In this document: piece after piece, positions 18,501 to 28,239 of the stretch | Position numbering within the stretch: the stretch's first letter is position 1 | Layout of the letters: the number at the start of each line of letters is the position of its first letter | Notes under the pieces: model-generated | Databases searched by the model: none | The model's input: the letters and a program-made list of their open reading frames with translations, nothing else | Told to the model about the DNA's origin: nothing | NCBI GenBank assembly: GCA_001048675.1 | Contig: CCKK01000023.1 | Location: 186,001 to 250,000, forward strand | From: Vibrio diabolicus | GTDB lineage: Bacteria > Pseudomonadota > Gammaproteobacteria > Enterobacterales > Vibrionaceae | Direction of reading: 5' to 3' | Length of the DNA: 64,000 nt | Made by a program: the position numbers and the translations under genes

Positions 18501-18818
18501 ATGACGAAACCCACTCCTAACCTTGCTAAGTTGATTGCAACGGATCTTATCACCGTTGGTCGCTGGCCATTACTGTTGTTGCTATTGATCGTGGCATCGG
18601 CAATGGGAGTGGTATTTGCTACCCACCATGCGCGTCAAGCGATCACCGAAAAAGATCACACTTTGGTTGAACGAGAGCGTTTAGATAGCGAATGGCGCAA
18701 CCTGATGTTGGAAGAAACGGCCCTCGCGGAACACAGTCGTGTTCAAGACCTTGCCAAAAAAGAACTTGAAATGAAACGACCTGATGGCGATAAAGAAGTG
18801 GTTGTCACGCTCAAATGA
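18501..18818 (+). CDS. ftsL: Cell division protein FtsL
   Basis: Bitopic divisome protein that forms the FtsQBL complex activating FtsWI. It has 105 residues. A short cytoplasmic N-terminus precedes a membrane helix at about 21-42 (WPLLLLLLIVASAMGVVF). A periplasmic leucine-zipper-like coiled coil follows (about 45-95). It overlaps ftsI by 4 nt (ATGA). Confidence 0.93.
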   Translation: MTKPTPNLAKLIATDLITVGRWPLLLLLLIVASAMGVVFATHHARQAITEKDHTLVERERLDSEWRNLMLEETALAEHSRVQDLAKKELEMKRPDGDKEVVVTLK

Positions 18819-20608
18819 TTAGAAAGAAAACCAACACGAAACCAAGCAACAAGAGTAAACCTGTCGCGAAAGAAAAAAACGCTTCGGGGGATACGAAAAC
18901 CGAGAAAAAAGCAGTGAAAGTGGCGGTTGAAGAATCCTTTCTGATTCGTTGGCGCTTCCATCTATTACTGTTTTTTGTCTTTTGTGCATTTGCACTTTTG
19001 GTGGCGCGCGTAGCCTATATTCAAATCATTGAACCGGATAACCTGATTAAACAAGGTGACCTACGCTCGGTTCGTGTGAAATCCATTCCTTCTGCACGCG
19101 GTATTATTTCGGACCGAAATGGTGAGCCGCTCGCTGTCAGTGTGCCTGTTGAGGCCGTTTGGGCGGATCCCGCGACGATATTTAAAGAAAATGCCTTAAG
19201 CCAGACCAAGAGTTGGTATGCATTAGCGGATGTTCTTGGTGTTGACCGACAAGGGTTGATAGACAAGATCAAGCACAATGAAAAGCGCCGCTTTATTTAC
19301 TTGCAGCGCCAAGTGAGTCCAGCCATGGCGAACTATATTCGTGAGCTAAAGCTGCCTGGTGTGGGTCTTAAGTCAGAATCTCGTCGTTACTATCCTGCCG
19401 GTGAGGTTAGTGCTCACTTAGTTGGGGTGACGGGGATTGATGGGCATGGTCTAGAGGGTGTTGAGCGTAGCTACGATGAGTGGCTTACTGGCGCCGCAGG
19501 TAAGAAAACCATTCGTAAAGACCGTTATGGTCGCGTCGTAGAAAACATTGCGTGGCAAGACAAGCAAGAAGGTAAGTCACTCCAGTTGACAATCGACCAG
19601 CGCCTACAGGCGATTGCTTATCGTGCTATTAAACAAGCTGTTGCGGACCATCGCGCCACGTCAGGCTCCGTTGTTATGTTGGACGTGAAAACCGGCGCCG
19701 TATTGGCCATGGTGAATGCGCCTTCCTACAACCCTAACAATCGTAGCGACTGGCAAAGCTATAAAATGCGTAACCGAGTGATCACGGACTCGATGGAGCC
19801 AGGCTCCACCATTAAGCCTTTCGTTATTTTAGCCGCCTTAGAAAATGGGGTAGCCGATAAAGATACCATCGTAGATACCGGTAATGGTGTACTTCGTTTA
19901 GGTGGTAGCCGAGTAAGAGATGTATCCCGCGTGGGTAAAGCGAGCTTGACCACGATCCTCAAAAAATCGAGTAACATCGGTGTGACGAAGCTGGCAATGC
20001 AAATGCCAGTAGAGGCGCTGCTCGGTCTGTACAGCTCTGTGGGCTTTGGTGAGCTTTCTGGTCTGAACCTCGTTGGGGAAGTGACTGGTATCTTCCCGAC
20101 ACGAACACGATGGTCTCCTATTGAACGTGCCACGATTGCGTTTGGTTATGGTCTATCGATAACGCCAATCCAGTTAGCGCATGCCTATGCGACGCTTGGA
20201 AATCTCGGCAAATACGAGCCAATCCATATTATCGAAAGCAATGATCATGACATGTCGCGCCAAGTAGTGAGTGCAAAGTACGCACGCCAGGTCTTGGACA
20301 TGCTGGAAACCGTAACCCAAAAAGGAGGCTCGGCTCGTCGAGCGGCAGTTCCTGGTTATCGAGTGGGAGCCAAAACAGGTACCTCACGTAAAGCGTCTGC
20401 AGGTGGATACAGCGATGAGTACATTACTTATACGGCAGGGCTTGCTCCGGTTAGCGATCCGCGAATTGCATTGGTTGTGATCGTAAACGAGCCTCAAGGT
20501 GATGATTACTATGGTGGTTCGGTAGCGTCTCCTGTCTTCTCTGAAATCATGAAAGGCGCGCTACAAATACTCAATGTTGCACCAGACGAAAACAAATTCC
20601 AGCAGTAA
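18815..20608 (+). CDS. ftsI: Septal peptidoglycan transpeptidase FtsI (PBP3)
   Basis: D,D-transpeptidase that crosslinks septal peptidoglycan with FtsW. It has 597 residues. The basic N-terminal tail is long (about 45 residues). The membrane helix spans about 47-66. A pedestal domain follows. The penicillin-binding domain has the catalytic S331-T-I-K334, the S385-S-N387 motif and K520-T-G-T523. All key residues are intact. Confidence 0.97.
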   Translation: MIRKKTNTKPSNKSKPVAKEKNASGDTKTEKKAVKVAVEESFLIRWRFHLLLFFVFCAFALLVARVAYIQIIEPDNLIKQGDLRSVRVKSIPSARGIISDRNGEPLAVSVPVEAVWADPATIFKENALSQTKSWYALADVLGVDRQGLIDKIKHNEKRRFIYLQRQVSPAMANYIRELKLPGVGLKSESRRYYPAGEVSAHLVGVTGIDGHGLEGVERSYDEWLTGAAGKKTIRKDRYGRVVENIAWQDKQEGKSLQLTIDQRLQAIAYRAIKQAVADHRATSGSVVMLDVKTGAVLAMVNAPSYNPNNRSDWQSYKMRNRVITDSMEPGSTIKPFVILAALENGVADKDTIVDTGNGVLRLGGSRVRDVSRVGKASLTTILKKSSNIGVTKLAMQMPVEALLGLYSSVGFGELSGLNLVGEVTGIFPTRTRWSPIERATIAFGYGLSITPIQLAHAYATLGNLGKYEPIHIIESNDHDMSRQVVSAKYARQVLDMLETVTQKGGSARRAAVPGYRVGAKTGTSRKASAGGYSDEYITYTAGLAPVSDPRIALVVIVNEPQGDDYYGGSVASPVFSEIMKGALQILNVAPDENKFQQ

Positions 20609-20670
20609 GCCGAGTGGCTTACTGAGCAAACAAAATTAAGAAAACCTGAGCCAAAGCTCGGAGAACAAAT

Positions 20671-22152
20671 ATGACTAAAGCCATCAGTATGGACGTGCTG
20701 CTTTCCCCTTGGGTGCATTGCCCTAGCTTATCGTCCGTTCTTGTTTCTGAATTGGAGCTCGACAGCCGAAGAGTTCAGCCTGGAACCACGTTTGTTGCGG
20801 TGATTGGCCATGTTGTGGATGGGCGTAACTTCATTGCTTCTGCCATTGAGCAAGGCGCCAATGCGGTTCTAGCGCAAGCCTGTGATGTAAAAGCACACAG
20901 CACGATGGAAATCATCGATGATGTTCCCGTTATTTACCTCGATGCGTTGGATCAACGTTTATCTGCAATCGCTGGAAAGCTCTATGCTTACCCAGATATG
21001 GATTTGATTGGTGTCACCGGCACCAACGGCAAAACCACCATAACCCAACTAATTGCACAATGGCTAGAGCTACTTGGCCACAAAGCGGCAGTGATGGGCA
21101 CGACAGGAAATGGTTTTCTCGATAATTTACAGCAAGCCGCGAATACAACAGGGAATGCTGTAGAAATTCAGAAAACGCTGTCCTCTCTCGCAAATCAACA
21201 AGCCACATACACCGCGCTAGAAGTCTCTTCTCATGGCTTAACGCAAGGCCGTGTCAAGGCGTTGTCGTTTGCGGCGGGTGTGTTTACTAATCTAAGTCGT
21301 GATCACCTAGATTATCATGGCACGATGGAAGAGTACGCCAATGCAAAGCTGGAGTTGTATACGCAACATCAATGTGAACGTGCCATTATTAATGTCGATG
21401 ATGAGGTCGGTCATACATGGGCGACGCAGTTAAGCAATGCGATTGCGGTGTCACTCAAACCGAACACTGAGTTTGAAAGCGCAATGTGGGCGACAGATGT
21501 CCGTTACGCGGAGTCGGGGATTACTATCCAATTTGATGGTAAATTTGGCTCAGGTCAATTGCACGCGCCACTGATTGGTGAGTTTAACGCAACCAACATA
21601 ATGCTCGCTTTTGCGACCTTATTAAGCTTGGGTAAGGATAAACAAGCGTTACTCGAAACCGCAGGCCAGTTACAACCTGTACTCGGCCGAATGGAGTTAT
21701 TCCAGACAGCGGACCGTGCCAAAGTCGTGGTCGATTATGCCCATACTCCTGATGCACTAGAAAAAGCACTGCAAGCTTTACGAGTTCACTGTGAGGGGCG
21801 GCTGTGGGCTATTTTTGGTTGCGGAGGCGATCGCGATGCAGGTAAGCGCCCAATGATGGCGGAAATTGCAGAGCGTCTAGGCGACAGAGTGGTGTTGACT
21901 GACGATAACCCACGCAGCGAAGAGCCGGCTCAGATTGTAAAAGACATGTTAGCTGGGCTGTCAAAACCTGCCGAAGCGATTGTGCAGCATGATCGTTTCA
22001 AAGCGCTGTCTTATGCGGTTGAGAATGCTTCGCCAAAAGACATCATCTTGTTAGCGGGTAAGGGCCACGAAGATTATCAAATTCGGAATGGCGAAACGAT
22101 TCATTACTCCGACCGTGAGTCTGCTATGCAGCTTTTAGGATTGTCCTTATGA
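20671..22152 (+). CDS. murE: UDP-MurNAc-tripeptide synthetase (meso-DAP adding)
   Basis: Adds meso-diaminopimelate to UDP-MurNAc-L-Ala-D-Glu in the cytoplasm. It has 493 residues. The ATP-binding loop is GTNGKTT at 117-123. The DNPR motif at 412-415 selects meso-DAP over lysine. It overlaps murF by 4 nt. The 62-nt gap after ftsI holds a ribosome site (CGGAG) and no gene. Confidence 0.96.
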   Translation: MTKAISMDVLLSPWVHCPSLSSVLVSELELDSRRVQPGTTFVAVIGHVVDGRNFIASAIEQGANAVLAQACDVKAHSTMEIIDDVPVIYLDALDQRLSAIAGKLYAYPDMDLIGVTGTNGKTTITQLIAQWLELLGHKAAVMGTTGNGFLDNLQQAANTTGNAVEIQKTLSSLANQQATYTALEVSSHGLTQGRVKALSFAAGVFTNLSRDHLDYHGTMEEYANAKLELYTQHQCERAIINVDDEVGHTWATQLSNAIAVSLKPNTEFESAMWATDVRYAESGITIQFDGKFGSGQLHAPLIGEFNATNIMLAFATLLSLGKDKQALLETAGQLQPVLGRMELFQTADRAKVVVDYAHTPDALEKALQALRVHCEGRLWAIFGCGGDRDAGKRPMMAEIAERLGDRVVLTDDNPRSEEPAQIVKDMLAGLSKPAEAIVQHDRFKALSYAVENASPKDIILLAGKGHEDYQIRNGETIHYSDRESAMQLLGLSL

Positions 22153-23513
22153 TCAAAGTAACGTTATCTCAAATTGCCAACATCACTCGCGGTGAGCTAT
22201 TCGGCGATGATCTACTTATCGACGCGGTTTCTACTGATACACGAGCGATTGACAACGGTGCTTTATTTGTTGCGCTGGTGGGTGAGCGCTTTGATGCGCA
22301 CAACTTTTGCCAGCAAGCGGTGGATGCAGGCGCTGGTGCTTTACTCGTACAAAAACGTTTAGATGTGAATGTGCCACAAGTCGTGGTGTCGGACACCAAA
22401 ATGGCACTGGGTGAGTTAGCCTCTTGGGTGCATCAAACTTGCCAAACACCTACCGTTGCCATCACAGGCAGTTGTGGTAAAACGACCGTCAAAGAAATGG
22501 TCGCGAGCATTCTGCAATTGAAAGGCAAAGTGCTGTTTACTGCAGGTAACTTCAATAATGATATTGGTGTTCCGTTGACGTTATTGCGCTCACAGCAGGA
22601 TGACGACTATGCCGTGATTGAGCTTGGTGCTAATCATATCGGTGAAATTGCTTACACAACGCAGTTAGTAAAACCAGATATCGCGTTAGTGAATAATGTA
22701 GCCGCCGCGCACCTTGAAGGCTTTGGTTCTATTGATGGCGTGAAACAAGCCAAAGGTGAAATTTACCAAGGTCTTGCTGCAGATAGTATTGCGATTGTCA
22801 ATTTAGACAGCAATGGCGAAACAAAGTGGGAAAGCGTGCTGGCGGATAAGGAAGTTATCACCTTCTCACAAAGTAATTCTACGGCTGATTACTATGCATC
22901 AAATATCGTGATGAATGCCGCGGGAGAGGCCAGCTTTAACCTACATATCGCAGCAAGCTCACAAGAAATTGAACTGTCTCTGGGTATTATAGGTCAACAC
23001 AACGTGGCGAATGCAATCGCAGCTTCTATTATTGCGTTACAAATGGGCGCCACATTAGAAGAGGTTCGCGCTGGCCTTAAACATTTAAACAAAGTGAAAG
23101 GTCGCGTCGAGGTTGAAGCGCTGAGCGAAAAAATCAAATTGATTGATGACAGCTACAACGCAAGCGTGCCAGCCATGAAAGCGGCGGTTGACTTATTAGC
23201 TGCTTTCCCAGGTCAGCGCTGGCTGATTTTAGGTAATATGGCGGAATTGGGCGAGGAAAGTCTTGCACTTCATCGTCAAGTCGGGGAACATGCTGCCCCA
23301 CAAAAATTTGAACATGTTCTCACATATGGTGCAGACGCCAAGGTGATCAGTGAGCTTTGCCAAGGCATTCATTTTGAGACGCACCAAGAGATGATTGAAT
23401 ACATCAAGCAGCATCTAGACCAAGCCGTTCCTGAAAACCATACGATTTTGGTGAAAGGAGCGAACGGTGCACGTATGTTTGAAGTCGCTGCTGCTTTGAA
23501 GGAGTATTATTAA
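22149..23513 (+). CDS. murF: UDP-MurNAc-pentapeptide synthetase (D-Ala-D-Ala adding)
   Basis: Adds D-Ala-D-Ala to complete the UDP-MurNAc-pentapeptide. It has 454 residues. The P-loop is GSCGKTT at 107-113. The Mur ligase C-terminal domain has DDSYNASVPAMK. It overlaps murE by 4 nt, and its last base is the first base of mraY. Confidence 0.96.
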   Translation: MIKVTLSQIANITRGELFGDDLLIDAVSTDTRAIDNGALFVALVGERFDAHNFCQQAVDAGAGALLVQKRLDVNVPQVVVSDTKMALGELASWVHQTCQTPTVAITGSCGKTTVKEMVASILQLKGKVLFTAGNFNNDIGVPLTLLRSQQDDDYAVIELGANHIGEIAYTTQLVKPDIALVNNVAAAHLEGFGSIDGVKQAKGEIYQGLAADSIAIVNLDSNGETKWESVLADKEVITFSQSNSTADYYASNIVMNAAGEASFNLHIAASSQEIELSLGIIGQHNVANAIAASIIALQMGATLEEVRAGLKHLNKVKGRVEVEALSEKIKLIDDSYNASVPAMKAAVDLLAAFPGQRWLILGNMAELGEESLALHRQVGEHAAPQKFEHVLTYGADAKVISELCQGIHFETHQEMIEYIKQHLDQAVPENHTILVKGANGARMFEVAAALKEYY

Positions 23514-24595
23514 TGATTATTTGGCTTGCCGAGCTGCTACAGCCATACCTGTCTTTTTTCCGATTGTTTGAATACTTGTCTTTTCGAGCAATTCTAAGCG
23601 TATTAACCGCTCTGGGTCTGTCATTATGGATGGGACCAATCATGATCAAGCGTTTGCAAATGCTGCAAATTGGTCAGGTAGTACGTAACGAAGGTCCTGA
23701 ATCTCACTTTAGTAAGCGTGGTACTCCAACGATGGGCGGTATCATGATCTTAGCGGCCATCTCAATCACAATCTTGCTTTGGACTGACTTATCCAACCCA
23801 TATGTATGGGCGGTCTTGACGGTTTTGCTTGGCTACGGTGCAGTCGGATTTGTTGATGATTATCGTAAAGTGGTGCGCAAAAATACCGATGGTTTGATCG
23901 CGCGTTGGAAGTACTTTTGGCAATCGTTGATCGCGTTTGTCGTGGCTTTTGCATTGTACGCTTACGGTAAAGACACTGCAGCCACTCAGCTCGTGGTGCC
24001 ATTCTTTAAAGACATCATGCCGCAACTTGGTTTGATGTACATTATCCTGACTTACTTTGTGATTGTCGGTACGAGTAACGCGGTTAACCTGACCGATGGT
24101 CTAGACGGTTTGGCAATCATGCCAACGGTTCTTGTTGCTGCAGGCTTCGCGGTTATTGCATGGGCGACGGGTAACGTTAACTTCTCTGAATACCTTCATA
24201 TTCCATACCTACCACATGCTTCTGAGTTGGTTGTCGTATGTACAGCAATCGTGGGTGCGGGCCTTGGTTTCTTGTGGTTTAACACGTATCCAGCACAAGT
24301 GTTCATGGGTGATGTCGGCTCACTAGCGCTTGGCGGCGCATTAGGCACTATTGCTGTTCTCGTTCGTCAAGAGTTGGTGTTGGTGATCATGGGCGGTGTG
24401 TTTGTGATGGAAACGCTGTCGGTAATTCTACAGGTGGGTTCATACAAACTGCGTGGTCAGCGGATCTTCCGTATGGCACCGATTCACCACCACTACGAAT
24501 TGAAAGGTTGGCCAGAACCTCGCGTAATCGTGCGCTTCTGGATTATTTCTATGGTTCTTGTTCTGATTGGTCTTGCGACATTGAAAGTGCGTTAA
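23513..24595 (+). CDS. mraY: Phospho-MurNAc-pentapeptide transferase
   Basis: Transfers phospho-MurNAc-pentapeptide to undecaprenyl phosphate, making lipid I at the inner membrane. It has 360 residues and about ten membrane helices. Active-site signatures are GFVDDYRK (Asp pair), NAVNLTDGLDGLA and FMGDVGSLALGG. The HHHYELKGW motif is near the C-terminus. Confidence 0.97.
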   Translation: MIIWLAELLQPYLSFFRLFEYLSFRAILSVLTALGLSLWMGPIMIKRLQMLQIGQVVRNEGPESHFSKRGTPTMGGIMILAAISITILLWTDLSNPYVWAVLTVLLGYGAVGFVDDYRKVVRKNTDGLIARWKYFWQSLIAFVVAFALYAYGKDTAATQLVVPFFKDIMPQLGLMYIILTYFVIVGTSNAVNLTDGLDGLAIMPTVLVAAGFAVIAWATGNVNFSEYLHIPYLPHASELVVVCTAIVGAGLGFLWFNTYPAQVFMGDVGSLALGGALGTIAVLVRQELVLVIMGGVFVMETLSVILQVGSYKLRGQRIFRMAPIHHHYELKGWPEPRVIVRFWIISMVLVLIGLATLKVR

Positions 24596-24634
24596 TCGCA
24601 CTTTCCAAGAACAAGATTTACAGTGTGATCAAAT

Positions 24635-25948
24635 ATGGAACGTTGGCAAAACATACATAGTGTTGTCGTCGTAGGGCTCGGTATTACCGGGCTCTCTGTC
24701 GTTAAACACCTAAGAAAAAATCAGCCACAGCTTGTGGTCAAAGTCATTGATACTCGCGTAAACCCTCCGGGTGCAGAGCGTTTGCCGGAAGATGTTCAAC
24801 TGCATAGTGGTGGTTGGAATACAGACTGGCTTTCTGACGCTGATCTTATCGTGACCAACCCTGGTATTGCGCTAGCGACACCAGAGATCCAAGCCGTATT
24901 AGCAAAGGGCACGACAGTAGTTGGTGATATTGAGTTATTCGCCTGGGCGGTGCAGAAACCAGTGATTGCGATTACGGGCTCAAACGGTAAGAGCACAGTC
25001 ACCGACCTCACAGGTGTGATGGTTAAGGCTGCAGGTTTGGATGTGGGCGTTGGTGGTAACATTGGTGTTCCTGCACTGGATTTGTTAGAACAAGACGCAG
25101 ACCTGTATGTGCTTGAACTTTCGAGCTTCCAGTTAGAAACGACGTCAAGCTTAAAGCTCAAAGCCGCTGCGTTTCTGAATCTTTCTGAAGATCATATGGA
25201 CCGTTATCAAGGCATGTCTGACTATCGACAAGCTAAGTTGCGTATTTTTGACCACGCTGCTCTTGCGGTAGTGAACCGTGATGATCAAGAAACCTTCCCA
25301 GATGCAGAGATGCCATTGGTGACATTTGGCAGCGACAATCAGGACTTTGGTCTCGAGGTGGATGGCAACCGTACTTGGCTGCTCGATCACGGTCAACGAG
25401 TCGTCGCAAGTGATGAGCTTAAGTTGGTTGGTAAACACAACTTATCCAATGCATTGGTCGTTTTAGCGCTCTTAAAGGCTGCGGGCGTTGATTATCACAA
25501 CGCATTGAATGCACTTAAAAATTACACGGGACTGACACACCGATGCCAGGTGGTTGCGGATAATCAAGGCGTAAAATGGGTGAATGACTCTAAAGCAACT
25601 AATATTGCGAGCACTATGGCTGCGCTATCTGGTTTGGAATCGACAGGCAAGCTCTACTTGCTCGTTGGTGGTGTTGGTAAAGGTGCTGACTTCTCGCCAT
25701 TAAAACCGATCTTCGCGACGCTTAACTTGCAACTGTGCTGCTTTGGCGCTGATGGCGATGACTTTATGCCACTGCATGAATCTGCAATACGTTTCGACAC
25801 CATGGAAGATGTGATTCAACAAGTATCTTCGCAGTTAAAACCAGGTGATATGGTGATGCTGTCTCCAGCATGTGCTAGCTTTGATCAATTCGACAACTTT
25901 ATGGCAAGGGGCGATGTCTTCGCTGCTCTTGCTCAGAAATATGCATAA
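24635..25948 (+). CDS. murD: UDP-MurNAc-L-alanine--D-glutamate ligase
   Basis: Adds D-glutamate to UDP-MurNAc-L-Ala. It has 437 residues. The N-terminal Rossmann loop VVVGLGITGLS binds the UDP sugar. The P-loop is GSNGKST at 115-121. The C-terminal domain has VNDSKATN and LSPACASFDQF. It begins 39 nt after mraY. Confidence 0.96.
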   Translation: MERWQNIHSVVVVGLGITGLSVVKHLRKNQPQLVVKVIDTRVNPPGAERLPEDVQLHSGGWNTDWLSDADLIVTNPGIALATPEIQAVLAKGTTVVGDIELFAWAVQKPVIAITGSNGKSTVTDLTGVMVKAAGLDVGVGGNIGVPALDLLEQDADLYVLELSSFQLETTSSLKLKAAAFLNLSEDHMDRYQGMSDYRQAKLRIFDHAALAVVNRDDQETFPDAEMPLVTFGSDNQDFGLEVDGNRTWLLDHGQRVVASDELKLVGKHNLSNALVVLALLKAAGVDYHNALNALKNYTGLTHRCQVVADNQGVKWVNDSKATNIASTMAALSGLESTGKLYLLVGGVGKGADFSPLKPIFATLNLQLCCFGADGDDFMPLHESAIRFDTMEDVIQQVSSQLKPGDMVMLSPACASFDQFDNFMARGDVFAALAQKYA

Positions 25949-25966
25949 TTAAAGGTTACACACTTC

Positions 25967-27163
25967 GTGGGTTTAGGTAACGTTAAACGCAGTATTGGCA
26001 ATTGGCTCAAGCATCCAGCCCCAGAGGCGATGTTTGATCGTCAGCTAGTGTGGATTGCACTGGGTTTGATGTTGACGGGGTTGGTGATGGTAACCTCTGC
26101 ATCATTTCCGATCAGCTCACGATTAACCGAACAGCCGTTTCACTTTATGTTTCGTCACGCGACGTTTCTTGTGCTGGCGTTAGGGACCTCCGCTGTTATT
26201 TTGCAAGTACCTTTGCAAGAGTGGTTTAAGAAAAGCCACTACTTACTTTGGGCTTCTTTCGCACTGTTAATCATCGTGCTCTTGGCGGGTAAGTCGGTCA
26301 ATGGTGCGTCTCGTTGGATACCTCTTGGGCTGTTTAACCTTCAGCCAGCAGAGGTCGCGAAGCTATCGCTGTTTATCTTCATGTCTGGTTACTTAGTCCG
26401 AAAGCAAGACGAAGTACGACAAACCTTCTTTGGTGGCTTTATGAAGCCAATCATGGTGTTTGCCTTCTTCGCAGTATTACTGCTTGGTCAGCCAGACTTG
26501 GGTACGGTCGTCGTGATGCTAGTAACACTGTTTGGCATGCTGTTTATCGCAGGCGCAAAACTGACTCAGTTTCTCGCGTTGATGGTGGCAGGTATCGGCG
26601 CTGTGGTAGGTTTGATTTTAGTCGAACCATACCGTATGCGACGAGTAACCTCCTTCCTTGACCCGTGGGAAGACCCATTTGGTAGTGGCTATCAGTTGAC
26701 TCAGTCTTTGATGGCGTTTGGTCGTGGTGAATGGTTTGGGCAGGGTCTCGGTAACTCAATTCAAAAACTGGAATATCTACCAGAAGCGCATACCGACTTT
26801 GTGTTTGCCGTACTTGCTGAAGAGCTCGGTTTTGTAGGCGTTGTGTTGGTCTTAATGTTGATTTTTAGCTTAGTGCTAAAAGCGGTTTACATAGGCAAGC
26901 GTGCGTTTGAAGAAGGCGAAATGTTCGGCGGTTATCTGGCTTTCGGTATCGGTATTTGGTTTGCGTTCCAGACGTTGGTTAACGTTGGTGCTGCAGCCGG
27001 TATCGTACCAACCAAAGGTTTAACACTCCCGCTAATCAGTTATGGTGGTTCCAGTCTGATTATTATGTCCGTCGCAGTGTCCATATTGCTGCGTATCGAT
27101 TACGAATGCCGCTTGAAACGCGAGCAACAACAATCAGAACAACAAACTAATGAAACAAAATAA
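25967..27163 (+). CDS. ftsW: Septal peptidoglycan glycosyltransferase FtsW
   Basis: SEDS-family polymerase that works with FtsI at the septum. It has 398 residues and about ten membrane helices. Typical SEDS segments are GASRWIPLGLFNLQPAE, EAHTDFVFAVLAEELG and PLISYGGSS. I place the start at GTG 25967, because no ATG gives the conserved N-terminus and an AAAGG site precedes it. It overlaps murG by 14 nt. Confidence 0.95.
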   Translation: MGLGNVKRSIGNWLKHPAPEAMFDRQLVWIALGLMLTGLVMVTSASFPISSRLTEQPFHFMFRHATFLVLALGTSAVILQVPLQEWFKKSHYLLWASFALLIIVLLAGKSVNGASRWIPLGLFNLQPAEVAKLSLFIFMSGYLVRKQDEVRQTFFGGFMKPIMVFAFFAVLLLGQPDLGTVVVMLVTLFGMLFIAGAKLTQFLALMVAGIGAVVGLILVEPYRMRRVTSFLDPWEDPFGSGYQLTQSLMAFGRGEWFGQGLGNSIQKLEYLPEAHTDFVFAVLAEELGFVGVVLVLMLIFSLVLKAVYIGKRAFEEGEMFGGYLAFGIGIWFAFQTLVNVGAAAGIVPTKGLTLPLISYGGSSLIIMSVAVSILLRIDYECRLKREQQQSEQQTNETK

Positions 27164-28217
27164 ACGTTTGATGGTGATGGCTGGTGGTACTGGCGGTCAC
27201 GTATTCCCAGGGTTAGCTGTAGCAAAACAGCTGCAAGAGCAAGGTTGGGAGATCCGTTGGTTAGGCACGGCGGATCGAATGGAAGCGGATTTGGTGCCAA
27301 AACATGGCATTGAAATCGATTTTATCAAAGTGAAAGGGTTACGAGGTCAAGGCGTAAAGCGTCTGCTTGCAGCTCCATTTCAAATTATTAATGCCATCAT
27401 GCAAGCTCGCGCGCACATGAAGCATTGGAAGCCCGATGCCGTGTTAGGTATGGGTGGTTATGTGAGTGGTCCCGGTGGTATTGCGGCTTGGTTGAGCGGT
27501 ATTCCTGTTATTCTGCACGAACAAAACGCGGTTGCGGGTTTGACAAACCAATGGCTATCAAAAATTGCTAAGAAAGTCTTTCAGGCCTTTCCTGGCGCGT
27601 TCCCTGCTGCTGAGGTAGTTGGTAACCCTGTGCGTGAAGACCTAACAAGATTAGAAGCACCTGCAGAGCGAATGCAAGATCGCCAAGGCCCAATTCGTAT
27701 TTTGGTGATGGGCGGTAGCCAAGGTGCACGCATTCTTAACCAAACTGTGCCAGAAGTGATGGCAAAGCTGGGCGGTGATTACTGTATTCGTCATCAAGCT
27801 GGCAAAGGTTCCGCCGAAGAAGTGAACGCCGCATACCAAGCTAATGGTGTGGTAAATGCAGAAGTCACAGAGTTCATTGACGACGTAGCAGAGGCTTATG
27901 CATGGGCTGATCTTTTAGTTTGTCGTTCAGGGGCGTTAACCGTTTCTGAAGTATCAGCGGCAGGCGTAGGGGCTATCTTTGTTCCTTTTATGCATAAAGA
28001 TAGCCAACAAGCACTGAATGCCGATCATCTAGTAGAATGCGGCGCAGCGAAAATGATTGAACAACCAGATTTAACCGTTGAGTCTTTGACTCAGCAGATC
28101 CAACAATTGGATCGCCAAGCTTTACTTACGATGGCTGAGCAAGCGCGTGGCGCTGCTAAATTGAATGCCGACCGAGTTGTCGCACAAGCCATTGTCGCTT
28201 TGACCGAAAAGCGTTAA
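27150..28217 (+). CDS. murG: Lipid II synthase (GlcNAc transferase) MurG
   Basis: Peripheral inner-membrane GT28 glycosyltransferase converting lipid I to lipid II. It has 355 residues. The N-terminal G-loop is GGTGGH at 12-17. A second G-loop is in VMGGSQGARILN. The UDP-GlcNAc site is in CRSGALTVSE. It starts inside the end of ftsW. Confidence 0.96.
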   Translation: MKQNKRLMVMAGGTGGHVFPGLAVAKQLQEQGWEIRWLGTADRMEADLVPKHGIEIDFIKVKGLRGQGVKRLLAAPFQIINAIMQARAHMKHWKPDAVLGMGGYVSGPGGIAAWLSGIPVILHEQNAVAGLTNQWLSKIAKKVFQAFPGAFPAAEVVGNPVREDLTRLEAPAERMQDRQGPIRILVMGGSQGARILNQTVPEVMAKLGGDYCIRHQAGKGSAEEVNAAYQANGVVNAEVTEFIDDVAEAYAWADLLVCRSGALTVSEVSAAGVGAIFVPFMHKDSQQALNADHLVECGAAKMIEQPDLTVESLTQQIQQLDRQALLTMAEQARGAAKLNADRVVAQAIVALTEKR

Positions 28218-28239
28218 CGAATTATTGAGAATAGAATTG